Shown here: one piece after another, positions 10,803 to 21,766 of the stretch
Position numbering within the stretch: the first letter of the stretch is position 1
How the letters are laid out: each line of letters starts with the position of its first letter
DNA from: Rhynchopus sp. YZ270_cl-10
Lineage: Eukaryota > Euglenozoa > Diplonemea > Diplonemida > Diplonemidae
DNA length: 64,000 nucleotides
Direction of reading: 5' to 3'
Assembly (NCBI GenBank): GCA_964035575.1
Contig: OZ037865.1
Span: forward strand, 806,001 to 870,000
Program-made: the position numbers and the translations under genes
Notes under the pieces: model-generated
Told to the model about the DNA's origin: nothing
What the model saw: the letters and a program-made list of their open reading frames with translations, nothing else
Databases searched by the model: none

Positions 10803-13541
10803 CTACTTCTTCCCTAATAAATCACTCACTTGGCGTTTGAGGGTATTCTTTTCCTTATTCGCCTCCATCAGTTGCCCCTTTAGGAGCGACACTCGCGACT
10901 CTCTCTTCTTCTTCTCTTCCTCCAGCTGTTGTATGGGTGTGTGGTTGTTTTTTATTATTTTTTTACAATTCTTATATTCACGGGTGGGGTGAAATGCTAT
11001 TTACTATTTAGGCTTTCAGAATAAAAAAGGGGTTTGCCCGTTTTTTATAAATGGGGTAAACATAGGGGGTAAAATAACTTTGCCAGCTTTTATGTAGGGG
11101 AAAGTGGAAAATCCTGAAAGGGGCTGCACCTGTCAGCGTGAGGTGCCGGCTGATTTGTGCGAACGCCGCAAGGGGGTGAAGCAGACACATTCGTCCTACG
11201 ACACCTTCGTTGGAAGCAGCGCTATTGTAAACAGCGCTGTGAAGTCGCACAGTAGAAGTAGACGCGACCCGCACGCTGAGTCTCCGGCAGATGACGGTAC
11301 TCCGCAGGCACCATCTAGGGTCTAGGGTAGTGCCAACCGTAAGATTTACCCGTGCTGCAAAGAGAGCTTTCTTGCCCGTAGAAACTGCAGGTACAGGTGA
11401 ACGCAGGGTACCTGGGAGGCCTCCGACTCTGGCTGAAGACTCGGGCATTGTGTCAGAGCTGCACTTCTCGTTGCAGAGAGGTGGTTTCAAAAGGTCGATA
11501 CACCCAAGCGGGATGACTTTACTCCCCCAAAAAGTTGAAAAAACACATCCAACAATCCAAAAGGATCTAAAGCTTCGGGTTAGACCACACCAACAAAAAC
11601 AAAACATTCTTTTTTCCCCCATACCTGTCTCTGCAACTCTGCCACTGCAGCCTTCTGGGGTGATGACACACCTGGCTGCGAGACTTGCTGCTGCTGCGCT
11701 GCTTGCAGTGCCTCAGCCATGAGCACCTGCTGTGCGAGACGTATCTTGTACGCAGCCTGGAGCTCGCCGACGTACTGCGAGAGCTCTGCGTACGAGAGCG
11801 ACACCTCTGCGAGAGTGGCCTCTGCAGCATCCTCATCACCGGCCTGCCCTGCACCCTGCCCCTCCCTGAGCCCTGCCAGCTCCTCCCCAAGCGCAGCGAG
11901 ACTCCCCTGCTGCATTCTGTTCTTCTCCCCCAACGCCTCCGCAGCACCCCGCAACTGCTCCGCCTCGTCCACTGCCTCGCGCAGCCGCCCCTCACCCCCA
12001 ATCACATCCGCACGCAAGCCGTCGTTCTCCCTCTGCAACGTCGCAACCTGCTGCTGCAAGAACACCAGCTCTGAGCTATCCACCTGCGGAGGCTGCTCCT
12101 GCAACGCTGCCAGATCCGCCTTGAGCACTGCCATCTCCTGCGTCAACAAATCTGCGTCCGATTTTGCCCGCAACACCTCAGCCGCCTTCTCCTGAACGGA
12201 CACCTCTGATGTAACAATGTGCGCACTCAGCTCCTTCCTTGCCTCTTCGAGCTGCGTAGACAATACAGATTCGCGTCCTAACGCTGAGGCAAGCTTTTCT
12301 TGTAAAACGGCGTCGTCGTTAGAGGGTGTGGTGTGTACGTCAAGCTGGGCCTGCAACGCAACCTTTTCAACGCGAAGTGCATTGCACTCCTCGCTTGTTG
12401 TACGCAGCGTGGCGCGTGCAGTATCAAAGTCTGCACCCATTGTCGTCAACTTCTGCTCCAAGTCAGAGACCTGCGCGCTTGCTGCTGCGGCCTTTTGCTC
12501 CGCTGCGGATTCTGCAGAGCTCATCCCAGATGTCTGCCTCTCTTCTGCCTCCTTCCGAAGCTGTGCCAACTCATCCGTCAACATCGCCTTTTCCTTTGAA
12601 ATGCCAAGAATGACGGTGCTCTTTTCTTGGATCTCGATCAAATATTTTTTTACCTTTTGCTCACTAGATTGTTTCGCCTGCGCAAGAGAAGCGTCGCGCT
12701 TCGCAAGCTCCGCCTTGAGCTGCGTGATTTGCAAATCCAAGGTGTGCTCCCTGTCGGTGTCGGTGCTACTCGACTGCACAGGGTTGCCTTGGGTGTCAAT
12801 ACGGTCAGAGATCAGACGCAGAACGGCTGAGAAATCTGCTTCAGGCTCGGCTCCTGCAGCGCGCCCGATGTTCCATATAGTGGTCTCCAATGCAACAGAG
12901 GCGGCCTTCACCTCCTTCAGTTCCTTGCTTACTGCAGATTCATGCTCCTCTCTTTGCAAGTCCTGTGGAGACATTGCTTTATTTAAGTGTCGAACCTTCT
13001 TCACTAATGCACAGTTTTCTTTGTATTGCTTAGAAATCGCTTCAATAGCCTCCTCCAAAGACCCGCGTAGTTCGGAGATCTGTCTTTCTGCCTCGCCATT
13101 TTGTGCTTGAAGTCTCGCAAAGGCAGATTCTTTCATCCGAAGACTCTGTTTCAAGGTTGCTGTCTCCACCCCTGCCTCCTTTTCAGTGACCACGCGCTGG
13201 AGTTCTTTGCAGTTGTGGTTGGCGATTTCGAGGTCTGTGGTGGAGATGTGGAGGCGTTTGCGGAGTTCGTGGATCTCCGATGTGAGTGTGCGGGTCTCTT
13301 CAAAGTGGAGATCCTTCATATGGCAATACTCCTCTTGGTGGCTTTGGATCAGAGAGTCCACCCACTGGTTCCCTACTGAGGGGTGGTGTCCTGGCACACC
13401 CTGGCCTGGTGACGGAGTTCGCTTCGGTGCGTTGATTGTGCGGGTCAACGTCGACACGTCGTTGTTCAGCTTCGCCAGGTCCGTAAATATATCTCTGTCA
13501 CGAGCCCGTACTCGCACAGAGTCTGGTCCTCCCGCTGCCAT
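10803..13541 (-). CDS. large coiled-coil protein
   Basis: Two exons, 13541-11625 and 10925-10803, joined in phase 0 through a GTATGG...CAG intron of 699 bp, give 679 residues. The protein is almost entirely heptad-rich, with long runs of Glu, Lys, Ala, Gln and Leu from about residue 50 to the end. No globular domain was recognised. Exon 2 (40 codons, starting LEEEKKKRES) continues the heptads and ends at TAG, which supports the join. The ATG follows an AG acceptor by four bases. Such proteins are usually structural or tethering (cytoskeleton, Golgi, flagellar base); the sequence does not say which. The intron has an unusually G+C-rich middle (about 11100-11480) for this window. Confidence 0.88.
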
Positions 13542-13545
13542 CCTC

Positions 13546-13604
13546 CTGGGTGATGTAGGTGGATGGGGGAGGGGAGGGGAGGAGGAGGTGGGGGAGGAAA
13601 GGGG
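13546..13604 (-). promoter_or_regulatory. pyrimidine tract and AG acceptor upstream of the coiled-coil gene
   Basis: On the minus strand a C/T-rich tract of about 50 bases ends CATCACCCAG, four bases before the ATG. Probable trans-splice acceptor. Confidence 0.6.
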
Positions 13605-13684
13605 TGAATTTGATTTTGAAATACAAAACCCAAGGAAACGTGATAGGATAACGTCTCTGACGTTGACTTTTGTGGGGCAGACAG

Positions 13685-13872
13685 TACAAGGTGAACGCGG
13701 TCGTGTTGCACACCGGCCCGAATGTTGTCAGGCCACAGCAGTGGTGAAGAGGAGTGGTCTCTGGTGGTGCATCAATGACGCCATCGTGACGGAAGTTGCT
13801 GCCGACTTCTGGGAGAAGCCAGTCCTGCCCGACTTCACCCCGTACATGGTGTCATATACACGCACAAAGTGA
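13685..13872 (+). pseudogene. fragment of a ubiquitin-specific protease C terminus
   Basis: The first frame reads YKVNAVVLHTGPN, the His-box strand of USP-type deubiquitinases. A second frame then reads TAVVKRSGLWWCINDAIV and ends PYMVSYTRTK with a stop, as USP catalytic domains typically do (W...ND..V...Y...Y.R). The shift falls at the GHY motif, which has lost bases, so the catalytic His box is broken. Nothing upstream encodes the rest of the enzyme; the start of the coiled-coil gene is only about 140 bp away. It is the only host-like gene piece on the plus strand. Probably a truncated or retro-inserted copy. Confidence 0.6.
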
Positions 13873-14630
13873 TGCGTTTGTAGCGACGCGGAGACCTCCA
13901 ATACCAGCGAAGCTGATCTCAGTGACGAGCCACTGGAAAAACGTCTTCGAAGACGATAGCGGCACCACACTGGAATTGTTTTGTGTGATGGCAGTGACGA
14001 AGGCGACTACCCCGCAGCTGTGATCACCTACGAATTTCATCGTTACCTACATCATGAAGAAACACACACAGGGTGCGTCGAGCCCCCGTTACGAAAAACA
14101 AGGCCACACGAACGAGGTTCTCTCGGAATTTCAAGGCTGTGGCGACCTCCCTTCGCCACAAAAGTGGAGGTTGCGTGATCAGGAAGATGCGCAAGGATTG
14201 GACCCAAAATCGCCCAGAAAAAAACGTTGATGGTTGCCAAGGATGATCCTCTAGGCGCACTTAGTCCTCTTGAAGGAGTTGGTAAAACATAAAGAAATAG
14301 GGAGGGGTTGCTACATATGAGAATACAGGATATGGGGGATGGGGGATGGGTGCGGAACCTCTTATCGGCAAAAACAGGAAATTGTCGTGGGCTTCGGCAT
14401 GGGGCGAGGGGTACAGGAGTGAAAAAAAATATTGAAAGGTTGGTAAACATCGAACCCGAGTCTCTGGTCTCCGTTTAGTCAAAAAGGAGTGAAAAAAAAG
14501 GTGTATAAACGCCTCTGCAGACAGTAAGGGATGAAGTATGGCAATGCATTCAATAAATTGAGAGCGGGTATATGGATCAAAGAATGTTCCCAGCTTGTCA
14601 TGAAGAAAAAAATGAAGAAAAAAAAGAATA

Positions 14631-14697
14631 GTTATTGATGCAGGCACCTCCCGGCTGACCCACCTACGCTATGCTAGCCATCGGAATGAAAGCACAA
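14631..14697 (+). repeat. module F repeat
   Basis: One of two copies of the sequence GTTATTGATGCAGGCACCTC, CTGACCCAC, GCTAGCCATCGGAATGAAAG. The other copy is at 57224-57293. Confidence 0.75.
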
Positions 14698-14716
14698 CTG
14701 CCCAACAAAAAGCGAC

Positions 14717-14755
14717 TTTGATATGTTCAAACGCCTCAAGGACGCAGGCACTGAG
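14717..14755 (+). repeat. module D hairpin repeat, short form
   Basis: TTTGATATGTTCAAACGCC then GGACGCAGGCACTG, 20 bases after module F. Confidence 0.65.
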
Positions 14756-14823
14756 GGAAAAGAAAAAAGAAGAAAAAAGAGAACTGAATGTCTCAACCTT
14801 CTATGAAAGGGGGTAAAAAAAGT

Positions 14824-14932
14824 AGAGTTGAAATACTTTTGTGAACAGTGTACCTTGGTAGGACCGGCTGTACCGGGGGGTGGACACCCAATCATGCAGT
14901 CCTAAATCCATTTTGTGGTTTACATCTGATAT
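14824..14932 (+). repeat. module B repeat
   Basis: GAGTTGAAATAC, GTGAACAGTGTACCTTGGTA, CATGCAGTCC and the trailing TTTGTGGTTTACATCTGA segment, shared with the copy at 9217. Confidence 0.8.
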
Positions 14933-15678
14933 GTGCTCTTCCCGAAAAAAAAAGGGGGTACGTTAGTACAGACACCCCCAACGGATGCAGTGCAACACCC
15001 CAGCATCCTTCCTACAGGACCACCCTCACTGAAGCAAAGCAATATCAGAAACGTCGTTTCCCCACACACCGCTACAAAACGATAGGAGACAGAAACAACC
15101 CCCCCTGATGTGCGTTACAGGAAGCACCCTTCGAACACACACGACACGCACGACTAAAACTACCTAATAGCTGTATTATAACCAAATTGCCTTTTATGCG
15201 TACAATATGCAGGCAGACTTCTACAAATGCCATTCACCCCAACGAACTCACATTGAAACGTTTTTATATAAATAGGAAGGATCGCCCAACCCCCCACCAA
15301 GAGTGAAAAACGCCGCACTATTCACACCCCCATCCACCCCCAGCAGGTCCCCCCCTACCTTCCTGCATCATAGGACATATTCATTCCTTCTCCTGCAATG
15401 TGGAAGACATTGAGGTCTCCTCCCATGCACGGGTACCAATGCATAGCACAGAGCAGAAATCTTAAGCGGTTTTTGTACAGAAAGCATCTCTGGTGAAAAG
15501 CGGAGAAACATAGCTGATCAGAGTGGCGCCTTTCATGCATTCAATAAAAAAGGATATTCTTTGGGAAGATAAGAATGTGATGCCCACGATGCCCAGGAGG
15601 GATACTACAAGCAGAACCTGGAAGCGGATGTGTCGTGTCTTGGATATACCATTTGCCCTAGCCCTTTCCCTCCCCCGG

Positions 15679-16974
15679 TCACTTATTGGTGCGGTAGATC
15701 GAGGCACCACAGGAGCCACCAACTGGTCGTACATTGTTGCCCCAACCACGGCCACCATTGCCACCTGCTCCTCCTTGCATATCGTTGCCTTTCACCCCTT
15801 TCCCCCCTATCCCTCGATCCGAGCCGTAGGAAGGCGGGCCACCCTTCCCACCATCGAAGCCTTTGCCGTTGCCACCATAACCGCCGTCGTTGCCACCGTA
15901 GCTCCCACCACCATAACCTCCGCCGCCGTAACCACCACCCTTCATGCCATCCCCGCCACCGTAGCCGCCCTTCATCCCATCCCCGCCACGCATGCTTCCC
16001 CCGCTGCCCGCCATATTCGGGCCAAGAGGCGGGCCGTATCTAGAGGGGCGTGGAGATTCTTGGAGGTTGGGTGCAGTGTCGGTGCCCCAAGCGTCGCTTC
16101 TGATGGAGTCGCCGGAGCTGAACCCGCGGGGGCTTTGGTGCATGCTGGTGCCGAAGCTGGGGCTGTGCTGCGTGGAAGCAAACTGGCCGCTGCTGATTTC
16201 CCCTGCGACAGTAGGCGCGCCGACGACCGCAGACGGGGAGATGGTGGAGTACTCTGCGTCACGCTCCATCCGGCTTGTTGGGTATTTGTTCTTGACGTAC
16301 GCGCCGTACTCGAGGTACTGTTCGTTGTCTGCCATTGGTGGGGGCGGTGGCGGCTCTCTTCTCGGCTTCCCGTTCATCCCGACGACCCTTCCAGGGATGG
16401 GGCGTCCGTGTTGGTCGAAGTCGTATCCAGGGTCGTATCCTTGGCTTCTGGGGAGGTTAGCATCGAGGGCGGCGTGCTCTTTGCGTTGGACGGAGAGGGG
16501 GCGTGCGCTGTCCATGAGGATGTGGCGGTCTGTGTCGGCCTGGGACATGGACATGCCGCTGGAGGAGGAGGTGGCGTCCCAGCCGCGGGTGTTGGGGTTG
16601 CCGCCATAGCCTCCGCTATTGCCACCACCGCCGTAGCCTCCCCCACCACCTCCACCATAGCCTCCCCCTCCCCCTCCCCCTCCCCCTCCCCCTCCACCGT
16701 AGCTTCTCGCTGCTCCCGCTCCACCGCCGTAACCTCCTCCACCTCCACCGTAACCTCCACCGTTGCCACCGCCACCACCGTAGTTACCACTGTTGCTGCC
16801 TCCGTAGCTACTCCCAAGTGTACCCCCCTGTCCCCCATACGCAGTGCCGTTCCCCGCCTGCCCCCTGTTCCCATCGCCCGTCGAAGAAAACTCCCCCGCA
16901 GCCATCCTCCCAAGGGTGTGGGGCTTCTCACCGGACTTCCCCGCCTGGACGTACATCTGTGGGTTGTACTGCAT
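15679..16974 (-). CDS. glycine-rich low-complexity protein
   Basis: A single frame of 431 residues with an ATG start. Residues about 45-135 are tandem YGGGGG-type repeats. A less biased middle (about 135-300) contains NPNTRGWDATSSSSGMSMSQ, PGRVVGMNGKPRREPPPPPP and NEQYLEYGAYVKNKYP. Residues 300-431 return to GGYGGGDGMKGG-type repeats. No RNA-binding domain is visible. The composition suits a condensate-forming, RNA-associated or scaffold protein, but that is only a guess. G/C-rich repeats and strong strand asymmetry make chance opposite-strand frames long here; the minus frame is preferred because of its strand and the acceptor upstream. Confidence 0.75.
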   Translation of the reverse strand: MQYNPQMYVQAGKSGEKPHTLGRMAAGEFSSTGDGNRGQAGNGTAYGGQGGTLGSSYGGSNSGNYGGGGGNGGGYGGGGGGYGGGAGAARSYGGGGGGGGGGGGGYGGGGGGGYGGGGNSGGYGGNPNTRGWDATSSSSGMSMSQADTDRHILMDSARPLSVQRKEHAALDANLPRSQGYDPGYDFDQHGRPIPGRVVGMNGKPRREPPPPPPMADNEQYLEYGAYVKNKYPTSRMERDAEYSTISPSAVVGAPTVAGEISSGQFASTQHSPSFGTSMHQSPRGFSSGDSIRSDAWGTDTAPNLQESPRPSRYGPPLGPNMAGSGGSMRGGDGMKGGYGGGDGMKGGGYGGGGYGGGSYGGNDGGYGGNGKGFDGGKGGPPSYGSDRGIGGKGVKGNDMQGGAGGNGGRGWGNNVRPVGGSCGASIYRTNK

Positions 16975-17007
16975 CTTTTTTGTGTGAGTCAGGCACGACG
17001 CCTCTTC

Positions 17008-17021
17008 CTGGGGGGGGTTGC
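17008..17021 (-). promoter_or_regulatory. CCCCCCCCAG acceptor upstream of the glycine-rich gene
   Basis: On the minus strand AACCCCCCCCAG lies 33 bases before the ATG. The tract is shorter than at the other genes. Confidence 0.4.
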
Positions 17022-17254
17022 TTTGTATATTTTCTCAAAATGACAAAACAGGAATTTTTTTCTCTTCCATTTTTGATAATCTGAAACGGCCACACCAGCC
17101 GTCATCCCCCCCCCACCCCTATCTTCGTTTTCGTGGACATCCATTACGTCCTCCCCCCCACATCCACTCATCAGATACCAACGGGGAAAACCAATAGAAC
17201 CCCAAGCTATCACTCCCCCGGTGTGATAGGGTTGGCTGCGACATGCTTTACGCT

Positions 17255-20200
17255 TCAGGGTATTTGTCTTGGAGGTTCACCCCGCTCCTCTGCGGCAATG
17301 GTGGGCGCAGGTATGGCAGAAGCTGTCTCACCTTCTGTCTCTGGGCCTGCATCCTGTATCTTCTGCCGCAAAGAGACCATCACGAGGAGTGCGCTCTCAG
17401 TGGGGCTGATGTCATCTCCTCGGAACACTGCGTCGCCTTCACCTTCTTCGCCTTCTGTCTTCCCTTCCCCCAGTGGAGGTGACCCCTTATTGTCGCCAAG
17501 ACCATCCACTGCATAACCAATGCAACTCAACAATCCTTCCCGCAGTGCTGCAGACACATTGTTCTCTAGCACGAACCCAACGAAGCCCTGAATCAGCAGT
17601 GCTAGGTCTGCGTTTGGCTGTGGGAGGAGGGTGTAAAATGGTGTTGCAAACCTATATGAGCAGGAACAGCCTTTCTTCACAAAACACTGCTCAAAAAAAA
17701 TAAAACAAAGAAATTCCTCATCGGTTTGATCCGCGCAGCACACGGTTTGTGGATGTTCTCATGTATACTCTACCCATTCACTTCTGTTGAAAACAGAAAT
17801 ATGCAAATCTGCATAACATCACTACCATTTCAACGAATAAACGCAACCTCACAAAAAAACCCCACAAAGACAGCACTACACCAAGACAAAAACCACAGAC
17901 ACCCACCCCCTTCCATTTTGGGGTCATATTCTGCGTAAGAATTACCCCCTTCTTAGTTATCCAACACACACCCCCTCCCTTCTTCCTCCCTCTCCTCCAT
18001 ACCTTAGCAATAACAGAGCCCACCATTTCCTCGACTGCGTCTAGCACACCTTCCTCTGCTGGGGGGAGGGGTTTGCCTTCTCCTTCTTCTGTCTTTCCTC
18101 CTGTGGAGGCACCTAGGGTACGCCTTGCAATGCGTGTCAGAAGAGTGGCCAATCGAGGCATAATGACATCAGGCGCAATCGCCGCCCTGCACATCTCTGC
18201 ACGTCTCAGTGCTTCGTCTTGGTCGAACCCCGCAAAAACAGAAAACTGCGCAAGCTTTTCAATAGGATACACAAGCTCCGCGTCGACGCAACAGAGTAGC
18301 AGGCATCTACACAAAAAGCGCTGTGCCGCACGCTCCTCCCCTAGGCCCAACGCTGCAAGAACCACACTGACAACACCCTCCAGAGCGGACAGCGCAATGT
18401 CCAGAGGGTGGAACACCAACAAAAAGTTAAATGCCTGACACAGCTGTATATGCTTATACGAGGCAGCTGCATCAGTGTTCCTCGCAAAGGGGAAAAAGGC
18501 GGCGAAGTGCGCAACATCCTTCCCCTCAGCACACCATGTAAACCACTCCACTATGTACTCCACCGTATTGCCCGTTCCGAGTGAAAACCCGTTCTGCAGC
18601 AAATCGACGGACAACGTGAGGGAGTTGGGGAGTTCGTCCCTTTCGACTAGGTCCACCACCTCACCACTCTGCGTGTAGTAGGCTGGGGTGCGCTTGCGCT
18701 TGCGTTTCCTCTCTACGAGAGGTGCTGGAGGGTCAGCGCCGTGGTGCAGATGGTACTGCGTGAGATAGCTTTCCGCGGTGGTGAGATTCGTTGTTGTTGT
18801 GACATCAGGTTCGTCCCCTTTAGGACGCACACTGTCCAAAAACTCGATGTCACACCCACAGCACCACCACCGACACTCCCACAGCGCCTGCACCACGCGA
18901 GCAAAGCTTCCCCCTGCAGCACCGCCCCCTCCCACCACCCCCGCAACCACCTTCAGCAGCTCCTGCACCAAAAAGAAGTGCTCGCTTGGTGTCCGCACCA
19001 CACGCTCCATCCTCCTCAATACATACTTTTCAAAAAAAGGTTCTGATATGCTATACAACGTCGTCGCCATAGCGCTGTCAACCCTGCACTGTATCGTTTG
19101 AAACGCCACCAGCGAATAGGAAGCTTCAGAGAGGACAGGAGCGACAAGAAGGAGAACCTGCTGCACACAGGGCATCAGCTGGAGATGCGCGACATCCCCT
19201 CCACCAGGGGTACGCCGGACGAGCGCAAGCGTTTTCTCCACAAAGGCACCCTCCTCCACCACAGCACACCCAACCAAATTCCGCTGCACCCCTTCACTCT
19301 CCTGCACTGCCGCCAACGTCACGCTATTATATACCTGCAGAATACCAACACAATCATCCTCCCCCAAAAACACATGCCTAAACTCAGGACGCCCCTCAGC
19401 AATAACCTTTTCCACCAACCCCGCTACGGACGCCACCTTCCCGGAAACCCCTTTTTTGATAGCGAGTCCTGGGAGAAATGCGGTGTACTCTTTACATAGC
19501 ATCACCTCCATCACGAAGCTATAAAAGAAGCTGGTCATGGTGCGCAAAGGGTTGCCTAGAAGCTCTTTTAGGATGAGAGATACAAGGTCGAATACGTCGA
19601 ACGATTGGTGGAATATTTCGAAGAAGCGGAGAAGGGTTGGCTTGGCGCATGCCTCTACTGTGTCATCATCGTCGTCAAGACAGCAACGAACAAATCTTTG
19701 CAACAGTGTCCCCGCTGCAGTCTCATTTGCTGCAACAAAATCAAGACATTTTGCGATGACCTCAATACCACCATCCCCGCCTAACGCTTTCTCAGCGTCT
19801 GTCACAACCTTGGAAAGGATGGAATCCCTCAACCCCGTCTTGCTTCCATCGGGCAGTAAGGCAAAGCGGGATTCAGTCTCTCCGCTTGCAGACTCCACCC
19901 AATTTGCAAGCTCAAACAGAGAATGCGCCTTGAGGCTTGCAGCGTCTGATAATAGGTATGCCAGAAGGGGTTCCACTTCGTCTTTTTCTGCAAAAGTATT
20001 CAACGATTTGATGCATCGTTCAGCGCGGTGAAGATGGTCCACAATAAATGGTGTGGTGGTGCTCCATTGTATCTTACAATATGCCTTCAAGGTGAGAACC
20101 AAAAGCGCAAAGTGTGGGATCAGCGTCTCATCTGCAAATACCGTTCGTACATACTCCGCCACCCTATCCTCCGTTGCATCACCCGAAGGAGAAAAGAACA

Positions 20201-20390
20201 GAACAAACGCGACTGCGCTATGCACAGTCTCCCTGTCCCCTGCAAGGCGAAACCACTCATCAATACCCTTCCCCCCTGAGTGCAGCTGATGCACCTCTCC
20301 GACAGTCATAAGCACTTCATCTGTCCGAAAAGGAGGTTGCAACCTGATGATCGGAAGCAGTTCCGGTCCACGTTTGCGCTTGCGGCTCAT
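17255..20390 (-). CDS. large helical protein with basic N terminus, unrecognised
   Basis: Two exons, 20390-18003 and 17617-17255, joined in phase 0 through a GTATGG...CACAG intron of 385 bp, give 916 residues. It starts MSRKRKRGPE, a likely nuclear localisation signal, and a second basic cluster (VERKRKRKR) lies near residue 555. The rest is predicted mainly helical with hydrophobic runs spaced like ARM/HEAT or MIF4G-type repeats. Exon 2 continues that pattern (ADLALLIQGFVGFVLENN) and ends in an acidic, Pro/Glu-rich tail. Overall plan and length resemble nuclear cap-binding subunit CBP80 or other MIF4G proteins, but no diagnostic motif was found, so no function is assigned. Confidence 0.85.
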
Positions 20391-20413
20391 TTTGAGGGAG
20401 GGGGAGGAGTAAA

Positions 20414-20460
20414 CTCAAAGGGAGGGTAGGTGGGGGGGGTGGGGGTGGGGGGGAAGAACA
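20414..20460 (-). promoter_or_regulatory. pyrimidine tract and AG acceptor upstream of the helical-protein gene
   Basis: On the minus strand a C-rich tract ends CCTACCCTCCCTTTGAG, 23 bases before the ATG. Confidence 0.5.
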
Positions 20461-20773
20461 CCTGAGAGGGTGGAATGAGTGGCAGCTTTCCTTTTTCCCG
20501 TTCCCGTTTTCCTTGCGGATTTGGATTTCAGAGGGATGTGGGTGTTCCAAGTTGTGGGTTACAGCGCAATAAAATAGAAACTAACTTCCGGTTCTGAATA
20601 AAAAGAAAACAATGAAAAACAACTTTTTCGTTTATCGCTCCGCAAGCTTGTTGTGTTTTTTTTCGCTGAAGTGTGTGTTGTATGAGAGAGAAAAAATAAT
20701 GAGTGAGAAAACACAAGCTGGCGGGCACGCACCTTCCGTCGTTTCTATTTCCTATTGTCAAGTACCTTGATAT

Positions 20774-21629
20774 CAGGGCTATTTCTAAATATGGGGTCCG
20801 GGGGGTCCAAAATCCAATCCGGGACACAAATTTTTTGGCAGATTTATTTTGTGCCAAAAACGTCCTTATTTGCATTTTTGAGATTCACCCGTGCAGTGGT
20901 GGGGTCAATCTCGAAAATTGGACAATTTTTTGACCACTTAAATTTTTTGAAAATATGAGCCCGGTTGCTTATACGTGGGGCCCATTTTCGGCCAAAAAAT
21001 GCTGCTCAAAAAAAAATTTCCCCTGAAAATTTTTCAGCCCCAAAACATACTGCGATTGGCATTTCCGGAATCTGTCCGCACTGTGGTGGGGTCAATTTGC
21101 AGAAATGGCCAAGTTCTTGGTTTTGGTCAAAATGAGTGTAAGGTAAAGGGCCAAGGTAAATCCCACAACCCAGATTTTCTCTCCCAGATGCTGAAACATG
21201 AAAATGCGCGAAAACACCGGCATTTGCATTTCCGGAATCCGTCCGTTCTGTGGTGGGGTCAATTTGCAGAATTGGGCAAGTTCTTGGTTTTTGTTAAAAT
21301 GAGTACGGTGCCAGTGTGATGTTAGTGTAGAGAACAAGTTTTCTAAGAAACCCCCTCATAGCACCTCCGGCACGCGGCCTGGTGCGCCCTCCAGGGTTTT
21401 TCAGAAAACATCAAAACCCCCGTTACTTGCACAATCTGGAAGAAAACTTTCCCACACAAAAAAAATCGGCAACTTTCTTCAAGCAGAAAGCCCATCCCCC
21501 CCCTCTCTGTAAGTACTGTAGTACGTGCAATTTTTTTGGCAGCCCTGTATATAAGCCCCGTGCAAATTTTTTGGCAACTTTCATTTTCCAAAAATCAGGG
21601 ACAGGGACAGGTTTTTAGAAATAGCCCTG
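20774..21629. mobile_element. hAT-like non-autonomous element, 856 bp
   Basis: Terminal inverted repeats are CAGGGCTATTTCTAAA, exact at both ends. The flanks are the 8-bp direct repeat CTTGATAT at 20766-20773 and 21630-21637. CAGGG ends with 8-bp duplications are typical of hAT transposons. There is no transposase frame. The interior has three copies of GTGGTGGGGTCAAT (20896, 21083, 21250) within longer diverged units of roughly 170-190 bp. Confidence 0.88.
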
Positions 21630-21689
21630 CTTGATATACAAAAAAAAAAAAAAAAAAAAATCGTTTGCGGATGCGGGCATCGTAAAGAA

Positions 21690-21766
21690 AGTTGACCAGA
21701 AATATAACAGCCCGCTCGTGATAGTGTACCTTGGTACAAATGACCGGGTGGACCCCCAACCATGCA
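21690..21766 (+). repeat. module B repeat
   Basis: GTTGACCAGAAATATAACAG, CCCGCTCGTGATAGTGTACC, TGGACCCCCAACCATGCA. Confidence 0.75.

Larger units (their letters stand above)
13873..15678. other. intergenic DNA with modules B, D and F
   Basis: 13873-14250 has a coding-like base composition but no recognisable protein; it may belong to the same inserted segment as the USP fragment. From 14250 on the DNA is repeat-bearing spacer. Confidence 0.55.

Noticed and set aside
11008-11622. Frame of about 200 residues in the coiled-coil gene intron
   Set aside because: It begins at the intron donor and reads through the intron; no recognisable protein. Kept only as a note on intron composition.
12217-13110. 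Plus-strand frame opposite the coiled-coil gene
   Set aside because: Cys/Ser-rich mirror of a heptad-repeat coding region; no independent support.
15523-17043. Long plus-strand frame opposite the glycine-rich gene
   Set aside because: It is a shadow of the repeat-rich minus frame, with runs of Ala, Thr, Ser and Val, and lacks an acceptor or family match.
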